NCBI RefSeq assembly: GCF_036373705.1
Contig: NC_089863.1
Span: forward strand, 4,423,444-4,487,443
Direction of reading: 5' to 3'
Origin: Amia ocellicauda
Lineage: Eukaryota; Chordata; Actinopteri; Amiiformes; Amiidae
Length of the DNA stretch: 64,000 nucleotides
Shown here piece after piece: positions 48,391 to 61,390 of this stretch. The notes under the pieces were generated by a model. That model was given only the letters and a program-made list of their open reading frames with translations. It did no database searches and was not told the origin of the DNA. Position 1 is the stretch's first letter, and each line of letters begins with the position of its first letter. The position numbers were made by a program, and so were the translations under genes.

Positions 48391-48463
48391 TGGAGAATGC
48401 GGGCATCGGTCCCGACACCTCTCGCATGCTCAGCGCGCGCTCTACCATCTGAGCTAATTCCCC
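48391..48463 (-). pseudogene. tRNA-Ala (AGC), unit 31, likely pseudogene
   Basis: Three changes against the reference: T28 to G breaks an anticodon-stem pair, T33 to G removes the universal U-turn base, and G49 to T breaks the T stem. The anticodon triplet AGC itself remains. Two more private changes lie in the adjoining spacer (48586, 48605). Confidence 0.85.
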
Positions 48464-48605
48464 GCTGCTTCCTGTGGCAGCACCGCCCTGTGCAGCGCCG
48501 GCTGCAGGTTCGCTCTGAACTTTGCATCCCTTTGGGTTCACTGATACCCTGTTCCAGGACAGAAGAAGCTGTTTCCATCGGATTGATTGAGTGCGTCCAA
48601 ACGTT

Positions 48606-48678
48606 GGGCCAGTGGCGCAATGGATAACGCGTCTGACTACGAATCAGAAGACTGTAGGTTCGACTCCTACCTGGCTCG
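48606..48678 (+). tRNA. tRNA-Arg (ACG), unit 31
   Basis: Same 73 nt as the reference. The base just before the gene is T in place of G. Confidence 0.95.
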
Positions 48679-49111
48679 ACAGCATCTACAACCAACTCTC
48701 ACTGTTTTCTTCTCATATCTGGCGACCAGCAGCACTACATCATAGTGTGCCGGACCAGGCATGGGAGGACCATCAAAGTCACCGCTACCACACTCCAATC
48801 TCATTCCATGATGATTATCAAACCATTGCACCAGTGTGACTGAGGTGCAACATACATTCAATGTGTTCATGGCTCCATCTGCTCATTCAATTCAACCTGT
48901 ACCCGACTGCTGCCTCTCACCTGAACCGTAGTCAACAGAAATGCGCACTTGTATCACACCTTGTCGACACTGTTAATGTGTCATTGACACCCAATAACCT
49001 GACATGTTGCTTAATCCGTTTAATCTCAATTCTTTCATAATAAGACTCTGTTACAATAAGACACTTCCACAACACTACATTCATTTGAACAGATAATCAC
49101 TTTTGAATACA

Positions 49112-49337
49112 GTGTGGAGTAGTGGTTTGGGCTCTGTACCCTGTAGCACAGCACGGTGTGTGCAATCTCTGGTACACTTACTACTCTTGAGCAAGGGACT
49201 TTAGCTAGATTGCACCAGTTAATGCCCACCCATGCCAATGGGTTAAGTGTAAGGAAAACAAAATGTGGTAATATCTCGTTAACATCTGTAAGTCACCCTG
49301 GCTATGGTGTCTGCTAAGAAATCGAATTAAAAAATAC
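49112..49337 (+). mobile_element. tRNA-derived SINE, degraded, unit 31
   Basis: Type B spacer. Confidence 0.78.
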
Positions 49338-49979
49338 GTTGATATGAATCTCCATTGATTTATTTCTGTGTTCAACATGTATAATTCATGTATTTATTAT
49401 TATCTTCTCTCTGCATTTATTTTTAATTCTGCCTTGGATTATCCTCCATACATGTCGCACAAATGAATGTACAATGCATTCTGGCCCTTCTCATCACTAC
49501 AACAAGCAAAGGCAAAATATGAAAGAGAACGTGAGTTGAAAAGGTGAGGTGGTGTTTTTCTCTTTATATCTCTATTTACAGAGTAGACGAAATGCAGAGG
49601 AGGAAATATAAATAGAAAAGAAGAAAAAATGTCAACGAAGAACTGTAAATGCACAGAGGGAAATGTGAACATAAAATTGGTATTACATACGGACATACGT
49701 TTTTTCTTAGATCTATGTAAAAATGTAATATTTTATAGCATAGAGCGAAGTAATATGAACTGATACAGAATATTAGATGAAGTCTAAATACATCTGTTTG
49801 TTCAAAACAGAATACACTGTATTGTTCTTGTTGTGAATACATTGGGGTGGATATATTTACGAATGGTATGGTGGTTGTGATCAAGAAGTGAAAAATGATG
49901 ACCCCTCGTATGCTTGTGAGGATCTCAGCAGGGCTGTCCTGCGGGCTGACGACGGGTCTGGTAGCAGATGAAGGAGCTC

Positions 49980-50052
49980 TGGAGAATGCGGGCATCGGTC
50001 CCGCCACCTCTCGCATGCTAAGCGAGCGCTCTACCATCTGAGCTAATTCCCC
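49980..50052 (-). tRNA. tRNA-Ala (AGC), unit 32
   Basis: Same 73 nt as the reference. Confidence 0.93.
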
Positions 50053-50194
50053 GCTGCTTCCTGTGGCAGCACCGCCCTGTGCAGCGCCGGCTGCAGGTTC
50101 GCTCTGAACTTTGCATCCCTTTGGGTTCACTGATACCCTGTTCCAGGACAGAAGAAGCTGTTTCCATCGGATTGCTTGAGTGCGTCCAAACGTG

Positions 50195-50267
50195 GGGCCA
50201 GTGGCGCAATGGATAACGCGTCTGACTACGAATCAGAAGACTGTAGGTTCGACTCCTACCTGGCTCG
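50195..50267 (+). tRNA. tRNA-Arg (ACG), unit 32
   Basis: Same 73 nt as the reference. Confidence 0.95.
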
Positions 50268-50700
50268 ACAGCATCTACAACCAACTCTCACTGTTTTCTT
50301 CTCATATCTGGCGACCAGCAGCACTACATCATAGTGTGCCGGACCAGGCATGGGAGGACCATCAAAGTCACCGCTACCACACTCCAATCTCATTCCATGA
50401 TGATTATCAAACCATTGCACCAGTGTGACTGAGGTGCAACATACATTCAATGTGTTCATGGCTCCATCTGCTCATTCAATTCAACCTGTACCCGACTGCT
50501 GCCTCTCACCTGAAACGTAGTCAACAGAAATGCGCACTTGTATCACACCTTGTCGACACTGTTAATGTGTCATTGACACCCAATATCCTGACATGTTGCT
50601 TAATCCGTTTAATCTCAATTCTTTCATAATAAGACTCTGTTACAATAAGACACTTCCACAACACTACATTCATTTGAATAGACAATCACTTTTGAATACA

Positions 50701-50926
50701 GTGTGGAGTAGTGGTTTGGGCTCTGTACCCTGTAGCACAGCACGGTGTGTGCAATCTCTGGTACACTTACTACTCTTGAGCAAGGGACTTTAGCTAGATT
50801 GCACCAGTTAATGCCCACCCATGCCAATGGGTTAAGTGTAAGGAAAACAAAATGTGGTAATATCTCGTTAACATCTGTAAGTCACCCTGGCTATGGTGTC
50901 TGCTAAGAAATCGAATTAAAAAGTAC
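50701..50926 (+). mobile_element. tRNA-derived SINE, degraded, unit 32
   Basis: Type A; private AAAAAGTAC at the tail. Confidence 0.78.
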
Positions 50927-51568
50927 GTTGATATGAATCTCCATTGATTTATTTCTGTGTTCAACATGTATAATTCATGTATTTATTATTATCTTCTCTC
51001 TGCATTTATTTTTAATTCTGCCTTGGATTATCCTCCATACATGTCGCACAAATGAATGTACAATGCATTCTGGCCCTTCTCATCACTACAACAAGCAAAG
51101 GCAAAATATGAAAGAGAACGTGAGTTGAAAAGGTGAGGTGGTGTTTTTCTCTTTATATCTCTATTTACAGAGTAGACGAAATGCAGAGGAGGAAATATAA
51201 ATAGAAAAGAAGAAAAAATGTCAACGAAGAAATGTAAAGGCACAGAGGGAAATGTGAACATAAAATTGGTATTACATACGGACATACGTTTTTTCTTAGA
51301 TCTATGTAAAAATGTAATATTTTATAGCATAGAGCGAAGTAATATGAACTGATACAGAATATTAGATGAAGTCTAAATACATCTGTTTGTTCAAAACAGA
51401 ATACACTGTATTGTTCTTGTTGTGAATACATTGGGGTGGATATATTTACGAATGGTATGGTGGTTGTGATCAAGAAGTGAAAAATGACGACCCCTCGTAT
51501 GCTTGTGAGGATCTCAGCAGGGCTGTCCTGCGGGCTGAAGACGGGTCTGGTAGCAGATGAAGGAGCTC

Positions 51569-51641
51569 TGGAGAATGCGGGCATCGGTCCCGCCACCTCT
51601 CGCATGCTAAGCGAGCGCTCTACCATCTGAGCTAATTCCCC
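51569..51641 (-). tRNA. tRNA-Ala (AGC), unit 33
   Basis: Same 73 nt as the reference. Confidence 0.93.
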
Positions 51642-51783
51642 GCTGCTTCCTGTGGCAGCACCGCCCTGTGCAGCGCCGGCTGCAGGTTCGCTCTGAACTT
51701 TGCATCCCTTTGGGTTCACTGATACCCTGTTCCAGGACAGAAGAAGCTGTTTCCATCGGATTGCTTGAGTGCGTCCAAACGTG

Positions 51784-51856
51784 GGGCCAGTGGCGCAATG
51801 GATAACGCGTCTGACTACGAATCAGAAGACTGTAGGTTCGACTCCTACCTGGCTCG
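51784..51856 (+). tRNA. tRNA-Arg (ACG), unit 33
   Basis: Same 73 nt as the reference. Confidence 0.95.
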
Positions 51857-52289
51857 ACAGCATCTACAACCAACTCTCACTGTTTTCTTCTCATATCTGG
51901 CGACCAGCAGCACTACATCATAGTGTGCCTGACCAGGCATGGGAGGACCATCAAAGTCACCGCTACCACACTCCAATCTCATTCCATGATGATTATCAAA
52001 CCATTGCACCAGTGTGACTGAGGTGCAACATACATTCAATGTGTTCATGGCTCCATCTGCTCATTCAATTCAACCTGTACCCGACTGCTGCCTCTCACCT
52101 GAAACGTAGTCAACAGAAATGCGCACTTGTATCACACCTTGTCGACACTGTTAATGTGTCATTGACACCCAATATCCTGACATGTTGCTTAATCCGTTTA
52201 ATCTCAATTCTTTCATAATAAGACTCTGTTACAATAAGACACTTCCACAACACTACATTCATTTGAATAGACAATCACTTTTGAATACA

Positions 52290-52515
52290 GTGTGGAGTAG
52301 TGGTTTGGGCTCTGTACCCTGTAGCACAGCACGGTGTGTGCAATCTCTGGTACACTTACTACTCTTGAGCAAGGGACTTTAGCTAGATTGCACCAGTTAA
52401 TGCCCACCCATGCCAATGGGTTAAGTGTAAGGAAAACAAAATGTGGTAATATCTCGTTAACATCTGTAAGTCACCCTGGCTATGGTGTCTGCTAAGAAAT
52501 CGAATTAAAAAATAC
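52290..52515 (+). mobile_element. tRNA-derived SINE, degraded, unit 33
   Basis: Type A spacer. Confidence 0.78.
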
Positions 52516-53157
52516 GTTGATATGAATCTCCATTGATTTATTTCTGTGTTCAACATGTATAATTCATGTATTTATTATTATCTTCTCTCTGCATTTATTT
52601 TTAATTCTGCCTTGGATTATCCTCCATACATGTCGCACAAATGAATGTACAATGCATTCTGGCCCTTCTCATCACTACAACAAGCAAAGGCAAAATATGA
52701 AAGAGAACGTGAGTTGAAAAGGTGAGGTGGTGTTTTTCTCTTTATATCTCTATTTACAGAGTAGACGAAATGCAGAGGAGGAAATATAAATAGAAAAGAA
52801 GAAAAAATGTCAACGAAGAAATGTAAAGGCACAGAATGAAATGTGAACATAAAATTGGTATTACATACGGACATACGTTTTTTCTTAGATCTATGTAAAA
52901 ATGTAATATTTTATAGCATAGAGCGAAGTAATATGAACTGATACAGAATATTAGATGAAGTCTAAATACATCTGTTTGTTCAAAACAGAATACACTGTAT
53001 TGTTCTTGTTGTGAATACATTGGGGTGGATATATTTACGAATGGTATGGTGGTTGTGATCAAGAAGTGAAAAATGACGACCCCTCGTATGCTTGTGAGGA
53101 TCTCAGCAGGGCTGTCCTGCGGGCTGAAGACGGGTCTGGTAGCAGATGAAGGAGCTC

Positions 53158-53230
53158 TGGAGAATGCGGGCATCGGTCCCGCCACCTCTCGCATGCTAAG
53201 CGAGCGCTCTACCATCTGAGCTAATTCCCC
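53158..53230 (-). tRNA. tRNA-Ala (AGC), unit 34
   Basis: Same 73 nt as the reference. Left spacer has CAGAATGAAATG as in units 21, 22, 25 and 26, but not their GCTGTGCTGC. Confidence 0.93.
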
Positions 53231-53372
53231 GCTGCTTCCTGTGGCAGCACCGCCCTGTGCAGCGCCGGCTGCAGGTTCGCTCTGAACTTTGCATCCCTTT
53301 GGGTTCACTGATACCCTGTTCCAGGACAGAAGAAGCTGTTTCCATCGGATTGCTTGAGTGCGTCCAAACGTG

Positions 53373-53445
53373 GGGCCAGTGGCGCAATGGATAACGCGTC
53401 TGACTACGAATCAGAAGACTGTAGGTTCGACTCCTACCTGGCTCG
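53373..53445 (+). tRNA. tRNA-Arg (ACG), unit 34
   Basis: Same 73 nt as the reference. Confidence 0.95.
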
Positions 53446-53878
53446 ACAGCATCTACAACCAACTCTCACTGTTTTCTTCTCATATCTGGCGACCAGCAGC
53501 ACTACATCATAGTGTGCCTGACCAGGCATGGGAGGACCATCAAAGTCACCGCTACCACACTCCAATCTCATTCCATGATGATTATCAAACCATTGCACCA
53601 GTGTGACTGAGGTGCAACATACATTCAATGTGTTCATGGCTCCATCTGCTCATTCAATTCAACCTGTACCCGACTGCTGCCTCTCACCTGAAACGTAGTC
53701 AACAGAAATGCGCACTTGTATCACACCTTGTCGACACTGTTAATGTGTCATTGACACCCAATAACCTGACATGTTGCTTAATCCGTTTAATCTCAATTCT
53801 TTCATAATAAGACTCTGTTACAATAAGACACTTCCACAACACTACATTCATTTGAACAGATAATCACTTTTGAATACA

Positions 53879-54104
53879 GTGTGGAGTAGTGGTTTGGGCT
53901 CTGTACCCTGTAGCACAGCACGGTGTGTGCAATCTCTGGTACACTTACTACTCTTGAGCAAGGGACTTTAGCTAGATTGCACCAGTTAATGCCCACCCAT
54001 GCCAATGGGTTAAGTGTAAGGAAAACAAAATGTGGTAATATCTCGTTAACATCTGTAAGTCACCCTGGCTATGGTGTCTGCTAAGAAATCGAATTAAAAA
54101 ATAC
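53879..54104 (+). mobile_element. tRNA-derived SINE, degraded, unit 34
   Basis: Type B spacer. Confidence 0.78.
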
Positions 54105-54746
54105 GTTGATATGAATCTCCATTGATTTATTTCTGTGTTCAACATGTATAATTCATGTATTTATTATTATCTTCTCTCTGCATTTATTTTTAATTCTGCC
54201 TTGGATTATCCTCCATACATGTCGCACAAATGAATGTACAATGCATTCTGGCCCTTCTCATCACTACAACAAGCAAAGGCAAAATATGAAAGAGAACGTG
54301 AGTTGAAAAGGTGAGGTGGTGTTTTTCTCTTTATATCTCTATTTACAGAGTAGACGAAATGCAGAGGAGGAAATATAAATAGAAAAGAAGAAAAAATGTC
54401 AACGAAGAACTGTAAATGCACAGAGGGAAATGTGAACATAAAATTGGTATTACATACGGACATACGTTTTTTCTTAGATCTATGTAAAAATGTAATATTT
54501 TATAGCATAGAGCGAAGTAATATGAACTGATACAGAATATTAGATGAAGTCTAAATACATCTGTTTGTTCAAAACAGAATACACTGTATTGTTCTTGTTG
54601 TGAATACATTGGGGTGGATATATTTACGAATGGTATGGTGGTTGTGATCAAGAAGTGAAAAATGACGACCCCTCGTATGCTTGTGAGGATCTCAGCAGGG
54701 CTGTCCTGCGGGCTGAAGACGGGTCTGGTAGCAGATGAAGGAGCTC

Positions 54747-54819
54747 TGGAGAATGCGGGCATCGGTCCCGCCACCTCTCGCATGCTAAGCGAGCGCTCTA
54801 CCATCTGAGCTAATTCCCC
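54747..54819 (-). tRNA. tRNA-Ala (AGC), unit 35
   Basis: Same 73 nt as the reference. Confidence 0.93.
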
Positions 54820-54961
54820 GCTGCTTCCTGTGGCAGCACCGCCCTGTGCAGCGCCGGCTGCAGGTTCGCTCTGAACTTTGCATCCCTTTGGGTTCACTGA
54901 TACCCTGTTCCAGGACAGAAGAAGCTGTTTCCATCGGATTGCTTGAGTGCGTCCAAACGTG

Positions 54962-55034
54962 GGGCCAGTGGCGCAATGGATAACGCGTCTGACTACGAAT
55001 CAGAAGACTGTAGGTTCGACTCCTACCTGGCTCG
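54962..55034 (+). tRNA. tRNA-Arg (ACG), unit 35
   Basis: Same 73 nt as the reference. Confidence 0.95.
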
Positions 55035-55467
55035 ACAGCATCTACAACCAACTCTCACTGTTTTCTTCTCATATCTGGCGACCAGCAGCACTACATCATA
55101 GTGTGCCGGACCAGGCATGGGAGGACCATCAAAGTCACCGCTACCACACTCCAATCTCATTCCATGATGATTATCAAACCATTGCACCAGTGTGACTGAG
55201 GTGCAACATACATTCAATGTGTTCATGGCTCCATCTGCTCATTCAATTCAACCTGTACCCGACTGCTGCCTCTCACCTGAACCGTAGTCAACAGAAATGC
55301 GCACTTGTATCACACCTTGTCGACACTGTTAATGTGTCATTGACACCCAATAACCTGACATGTTGCTTAATCCGTTTAATCTCAATTCTTTCATAATAAG
55401 ACTCTGTTACAATAAGACACTTCCACAACACTACATTCATTTGAACAGATAATCACTTTTGAATACA

Positions 55468-55693
55468 GTGTGGAGTAGTGGTTTGGGCTCTGTACCCTGT
55501 AGCACAGCACGGTGTGTGCAATCTCTGGTACACTTACTACTCTTGAGCAAGGGACTTTAGCTAGATTGCACCAGTTAATGCCCACCCATGCCAATGGGTT
55601 AAGTGTAAGGAAAACAAAATGTGGTAATATCTCGTTAACATCTGTAAGTCACCCTGGCTATGGTGTCTGCTAAGAAATCGAATTAAAAAATAC
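55468..55693 (+). mobile_element. tRNA-derived SINE, degraded, unit 35
   Basis: Type B spacer. Confidence 0.78.
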
Positions 55694-56335
55694 GTTGATA
55701 TGAATCTCCATTGATTTATTTCTGTGTTCAACATGTATAATTCATGTATTTATTATTATCTTCTCTCTGCATTTATTTTTAATTCTGCCTTGGATTATCC
55801 TCCATACATGTCGCACAAATGAATGTACAATGCATTCTGGCCCTTCTCATCACTACAACAAGCAAAGGCAAAATATGAAAGAGAACGTGAGTTGAAAAGG
55901 TGAGGTGGTGTTTTTCTCTTTATATCTCTATTTACAGAGTAGACGAAATGCAGAGGAGGAAATATAAATAGAAAAGAAGAAAAAATGTCAACGAAGAACT
56001 GTAAATGCACAGAGGGAAATGTGAACATAAAATTGGTATTACATACGGACATACGTTTTTTCTTAGATCTATGTAAAAATGTAATATTTTATAGCATAGA
56101 GCGAAGTAATATGAACTGATACAGAATATTAGATGAAGTCTAAATACATCTGTTTGTTCAAAACAGAATACACTGTATTGTTCTTGTTGTGAATACATTG
56201 GGGTGGATATATTTACGAATGGTATGGTGGTTGTGATCAAGAAGTGAAAAATGATGACCCCTCGTATGCTTGTGAGGATCTCAGCAGGGCTGTCCTGCGG
56301 GCTGACGACGGGTCTGGTAGCAGATGAAGGAGCTC

Positions 56336-56408
56336 TGGAGAATGCGGGCATCGGTCCCGCCACCTCTCGCATGCTAAGCGAGCGCTCTACCATCTGAGCT
56401 AATTCCCC
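56336..56408 (-). tRNA. tRNA-Ala (AGC), unit 36
   Basis: Same 73 nt as the reference. Confidence 0.93.
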
Positions 56409-56550
56409 GCTGCTTCCTGTGGCAGCACCGCCCTGTGCAGCGCCGGCTGCAGGTTCGCTCTGAACTTTGCATCCCTTTGGGTTCACTGATACCCTGTTCC
56501 AGGACAGAAGAAGCTGTTTCCATCGGATTGCTTGAGTGCGTCCAAACGTG

Positions 56551-56623
56551 GGGCCAGTGGCGCAATGGATAACGCGTCTGACTACGAATCAGAACACTGT
56601 AGGTTCGACTCCTACCTGGCTCG
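56551..56623 (+). tRNA. tRNA-Arg (ACG), unit 36, variable-loop change
   Basis: G45 to C (56595) in the variable loop (ACACT). No stem pair is lost; probably mild. Confidence 0.93.
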
Positions 56624-57056
56624 ACAGCATCTACAACCAACTCTCACTGTTTTCTTCTCATATCTGGCGACCAGCAACACTACATCATAGTGTGCCTGAC
56701 CAGGCATGGGAGGACCATCAAAGTCACCGCTACCACACTCCAATCTCATTCCATGATGATTATCAAACCATTGCACCAGTGTGACTGAGGTGCAACATAC
56801 ATTCAATGTCTTCATGGCTCCATCTGCTCATTCAATTCAACCTGTACCCGACTGCTGCCTCTCACCTGAAACGTAGTCAACAGAAATGCGCACTTGTATC
56901 ACACCTTGTCGACACTGTTAATGTGTCATTGACACCCAATATCCTGACATGTTGCTTAATCCGTTTAATCTCAATTCTTTCATAATAAGACTCTGTTACA
57001 ATAAGACACTTCCACAACACTACATTCATTTGAATAGACAATCACTTTTGAATACA

Positions 57057-57282
57057 GTGTGGAGTAGTGGTTTGGGCTCTGTACCCTGTAGCACAGCACG
57101 GTGTGTGCAATCTCTGGTACACTTACTACTCTTGAGCAAGGGACTTTAGCTAGATTGCACCAGTTAATGCCCACCCATGCCAATGGGTTAAGTGTAAGGA
57201 AAACAAAATGTGGTAATATCTCGTTAACATCTGTAAGTCACCCTGGCTATGGTGTCTGCTAAGAAATCGAATTAAAAAATAC
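57057..57282 (+). mobile_element. tRNA-derived SINE, degraded, unit 36
   Basis: Type A spacer; last type A copy in the window. Confidence 0.78.
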
Positions 57283-57924
57283 GTTGATATGAATCTCCAT
57301 TGATTTATTTCTGTGTTCAACATGTATAATTCATGTATTTATTATTATCTTCTCTCTGCATTTATTTTTAATTCTGCCTTGGATTATCCTCCATACATGT
57401 CGCACAAATGAATGTACAATGCATTCTGGCCCTTCTCATCACTACAACAAGCAAAGGCAAAATATGAAAGAGAACGTGAGTTGAAAAGGTGAGGTGGTGT
57501 TTTTCTCTTTATATCTCTATTTACAGAGTAGACGAAATGCAGAGGAGGAAATATAAATAGAAAAGAAGAAAAAATGTCAACGAAGAACTGTAAAGGCACA
57601 GAGGGAAATGTGAACATAAAATTGGTATTACATACGGACATACGTTTTTTCTTAGATCTATGTAAAAATGTAATATTTTATAGCATAGAGCGAAGTAATA
57701 TGAACTGATACAGAATATTAGATGAAGTCTAAATACATCTGTTTGTTCAAAACAGAATACACTGTATTGTTCTTGTTGTGAATACATTGGGGTGGATATA
57801 TTTACGAATGGTATGGTGGTTGTGATCAAGAAGTGAAAAATGACGACCCCTCGTATGCTTGTGAGGATCTCAGCAGGGCTGTCCTGCGGGCTGAAGACGG
57901 GTCTGGTAGCAGATGAAGGAGCTC

Positions 57925-57997
57925 TGGAGAATGCGGGCATCGGTCCCGCCACCTCTCGCATGCTAAGCGAGCGCTCTACCATCTGAGCTAATTCCCC
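57925..57997 (-). tRNA. tRNA-Ala (AGC), unit 37
   Basis: Same 73 nt as the reference. Confidence 0.93.
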
Positions 57998-58139
57998 GCT
58001 GCTTCCTGTGGCAGCACCGCCCTGTGCAGCGCCGGCTGCAGGTTCGCTCTGAACTTTGCATCCCTTTGGGTTCACTGATACCCTGTTCCAGGACAGAAGA
58101 AGCTGTTTCCATCGGATTGCTTGAGTGCGTCCAAACGTG

Positions 58140-58212
58140 GGGCCAGTGGCGCAATGGATAACGCGTCTGACTACGAATCAGAAGACTGTAGGTTCGACTC
58201 CTACCTGGCTCG
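58140..58212 (+). tRNA. tRNA-Arg (ACG), unit 37
   Basis: Same 73 nt as the reference. Confidence 0.95.
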
Positions 58213-58645
58213 ACAGCATCTACAACCAACTCTCACTGTTTTCTTCTCATATCTGGCGACCAGCAGCACTACATCATAGTGTGCCGGACCAGGCATGGGA
58301 GGACCATCAAAGTCACCGCTACCACACTCCAATCTCATTCCATGATGATTATCAAACCATTGCACCAGTGTGACTGAGGTGCAACATACATTCAATGTCT
58401 TCATGGCTCCATCTGCTCATTCAATTCAACCTGTACCCGACTGCTGCCTCTCACCTGAACCGTAGTCAACAGAAATGCGCACTTGTATCACACCTTGTCG
58501 ACACTGTTAATGTGTCATTGACACCCAATAACCTGACATGTTGCTTAATCCGTTTAATCTCAATTCTTTCATAATAAGACTCTGTTACAATAAGACACTT
58601 CCACAACACTACATTCATTTGAACAGATAATCACTTTTGAATACA

Positions 58646-58871
58646 GTGTGGAGTAGTGGTTTGGGCTCTGTACCCTGTAGCACAGCACGGTGTGTGCAAT
58701 CTCTGGTACACTTACTACTCTTGAGCAAGGGACTTTAGCTAGATTGCACCAGTTAATGCCCACCCATGCCAATGGGTTAAGTGTAAGGAAAACAAAATGT
58801 GGTAATATCTCGTTAACATCTGTAAGTCACCCTGGCTATGGTGTCTGCTAAGAAATCGAATTAAAAAATAC
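58646..58871 (+). mobile_element. tRNA-derived SINE, degraded, unit 37
   Basis: Type B spacer. Confidence 0.78.
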
Positions 58872-59513
58872 GTTGATATGAATCTCCATTGATTTATTTC
58901 TGTGTTCAACATGTATAATTCATGTATTTATTATTATCTTCTCTCTGCATTTATTTTTTATTCTGCCTTGGATTATCCTCCATACATGTCGCACAAATGA
59001 ATGTACAATGCATTCTGGCCCTTCTCATCACTACAACAAGCAAAGCCAAAATATGAAAGAGAACGTGAGTTGAAAAGGTGAGGTGGTGTTTTTCTCTTTA
59101 TATCTCTATTTACAGAGTAGACGAAATGCAGAGGAGGAAATATAAATAGAAAAGAAGAAAAAATGTCAACGAAGAACTGTAAATGCACAGAGGGAAATGT
59201 GAACATAAAATTGGTATTACATACGGACATACGATTTTTCTTAGATCTATGTAAAAATGTAATATTTCATAGCATAGAGCGAAGTAATATGAACTGAAAC
59301 AGACTATTTGAAGAAGTCTAAATACATCTGCTTGTTCAAAACAGAATACACTGTTTGGTTCTTGTTGTGAATACATTGGGGTGGATATATTTACGAATGG
59401 TATGGTGGTTGTGATCAAGAAGTGAAAAATGATGACCCCTCGTATGCTTGTGAGGATCTCAGCAGGGCTGTCCTGCGGGCTGACGACGGGTCTGGTAGCA
59501 GATGAAGGAGCTC

Positions 59514-59586
59514 TGGAGAATGCGGGCATCGGTCCCGCCACCTCTCGCATGCTAAGCGAGCGCTCTACCATCTGAGCTAATTCCCC
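59514..59586 (-). tRNA. tRNA-Ala (AGC), unit 38
   Basis: Same 73 nt as the reference. The left spacer is haplotype C. Confidence 0.93.
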
Positions 59587-59728
59587 GCTGCTTCCTGTGG
59601 CAGCACCGCCCTGTGCAGCGCCGGCTGCAGGTTCGCTCTGAACTTTGCATCCCTTTGGGTTCACTGATACCCTGTTCCAGGACAGAAGAAGCTGTTTCCA
59701 TCGGATTGCTTGAGTGCGTCCAAACGTG

Positions 59729-59801
59729 GGGCCAGTGGCGCAATGGATAACGCGTCTGACTACGAATCAGAAGACTGTAGGTTCGACTCCTACCTGGCTC
59801 G
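59729..59801 (+). tRNA. tRNA-Arg (ACG), unit 38
   Basis: Same 73 nt as the reference. The 3' flank starts AAAGCATCTACATCC, shared only with unit 40. Confidence 0.95.
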
Positions 59802-60234
59802 AAAGCATCTACATCCAACTCTCACTGTTTTCTTCTCATATCTGGCGACCAGCAGCACTACATCATAGTGTGCCGGACCAGGCATGGGAGGACCATCAAA
59901 GTCACCGCTACCACACTCCAATCTCATTCCATGATGATTATCAAACCAATGCACCAGTGTGACTGAGGTGCAACATACATTCAATGTCTTCATGGCTCCA
60001 TCTGCTCATTCAATTCAACCTGTACCCGACTGCTGCCTCTCACCTGAAACGTAGTCAACAGAAATGCGCACTTGTATCACACCTTGTCGACACTGTTAAT
60101 GTGTCATTGACACCCAATAACCTGACATGTTGCTTAATCCGTTTAATCTCAATTCTTTCATAATAAGACTCTGTTACAATAAGACACTTCCACAACACTA
60201 CATTCATTTGAACAGATAATCACTTTTGAATACA

Positions 60235-60460
60235 GTGTGGAGTAGTGGTTTGGGCTCTGTACCCTGTAGCACAGCACGGTGTGTGCAATCTCTGGTACAC
60301 TTACTACTCTTGAGCAAGGGACTTTAGCTGGATTGCACCAGTTAATGCCCACCCATGCCAATGGGTTAAGTGTAAGGAAAACAAAATGTGGTAATATCTC
60401 GTTAACATCTGTAAGTCACCCTGGCTATGGTGTCTGCTAAGAAATCGAATTAAAAAATAC
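60235..60460 (+). mobile_element. tRNA-derived SINE, degraded, unit 38
   Basis: Type B; TAGCTGGATTGC as in units 15 and 40. Confidence 0.78.
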
Positions 60461-61102
60461 GTTGATATGAATCTCCATTGATTTATTTCTGTGTTCAACA
60501 TGTATAATTCATGTATTTATTATTATCTTCTCTCTGCATTTATTTTTAATTCTGCCTTGGATTATCCTCCATACATGTCGCACAAATGAATGTACAATGC
60601 ATTCTGGCCCTTCTCATCACTACAACAAGCAAAGGCAAAATATGAAAGAGAACGTGAGTTGAAAAGGTGAGGTGGTGTTTTTCTCTTTATATCTCTATTT
60701 ACAGAGTAGACGAAATGCAGAGGAGGAAATATAAATAGAAAAGAAGAAAAAATGTCAACGAAGAACTGTAAAGGCACAGAGGGAAATGTGAACATAAAAT
60801 TGGTATTACATACGGACATACGTTTTTTCTTAGATCTATGTAAAAATGTAATATTTTATAGCATAGAGCGAAGTAATATGAACTGATACAGAATATTAGA
60901 TGAAGTCTAAATACATCTGTTTGTTCAAAACAGAATACACTGTATTGTTCTTGTTGTGAATACATTGGGGTGGATATATTTACGAATGGTATGGTGGTTG
61001 TGATCAAGAAGTGAAAAATGACGACCCCTCGTATGCTTGTGAGGATCTCAGCAGGGCTGTCCTGCGGGCTGAAGACGGGTCTGGTAGCAGATGAAGGAGC
61101 TC

Positions 61103-61175
61103 TGGAGAATGCGGGGATCGGTCCCGCCACCTCTCGCATGCTAAGCGAGCGCTCTACCATCTGAGCTAATTCCCC
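61103..61175 (-). tRNA. tRNA-Ala (AGC), unit 39, T-loop change
   Basis: G60 to C, giving T loop ACCGATC, on top of the array-wide C55. Confidence 0.88.
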
Positions 61176-61317
61176 GCTGCTTCCTGTGGCAGCACCGCCC
61201 TGTGCAGCGCCGGCTGCAGGTTCGCTCTGAACTTTGCATCCCTTTGGGTTCACTGATACCCTGTTCCAGGACAGAAGAAGCTGTTTCCATCGGATTGCTT
61301 GAGTGCGTCCAAACGTG

Positions 61318-61390
61318 GGGCCAGTGGCGCAATGGATAACACGTCTGACTACGAATCAGAAGACTGTAGGTTCGACTCCTACCTGGCTCG
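61318..61390 (+). tRNA. tRNA-Arg (ACG), unit 39, D-stem change
   Basis: G24 to A (61341), a CpG to CpA change that breaks C11:G24. Confidence 0.9.

Noticed and set aside
48336-48695. 119-codon frame on the - strand in unit 31
   Set aside because: It exists only because the private changes of this unit alter stop codons in and around the broken tRNA-Ala.
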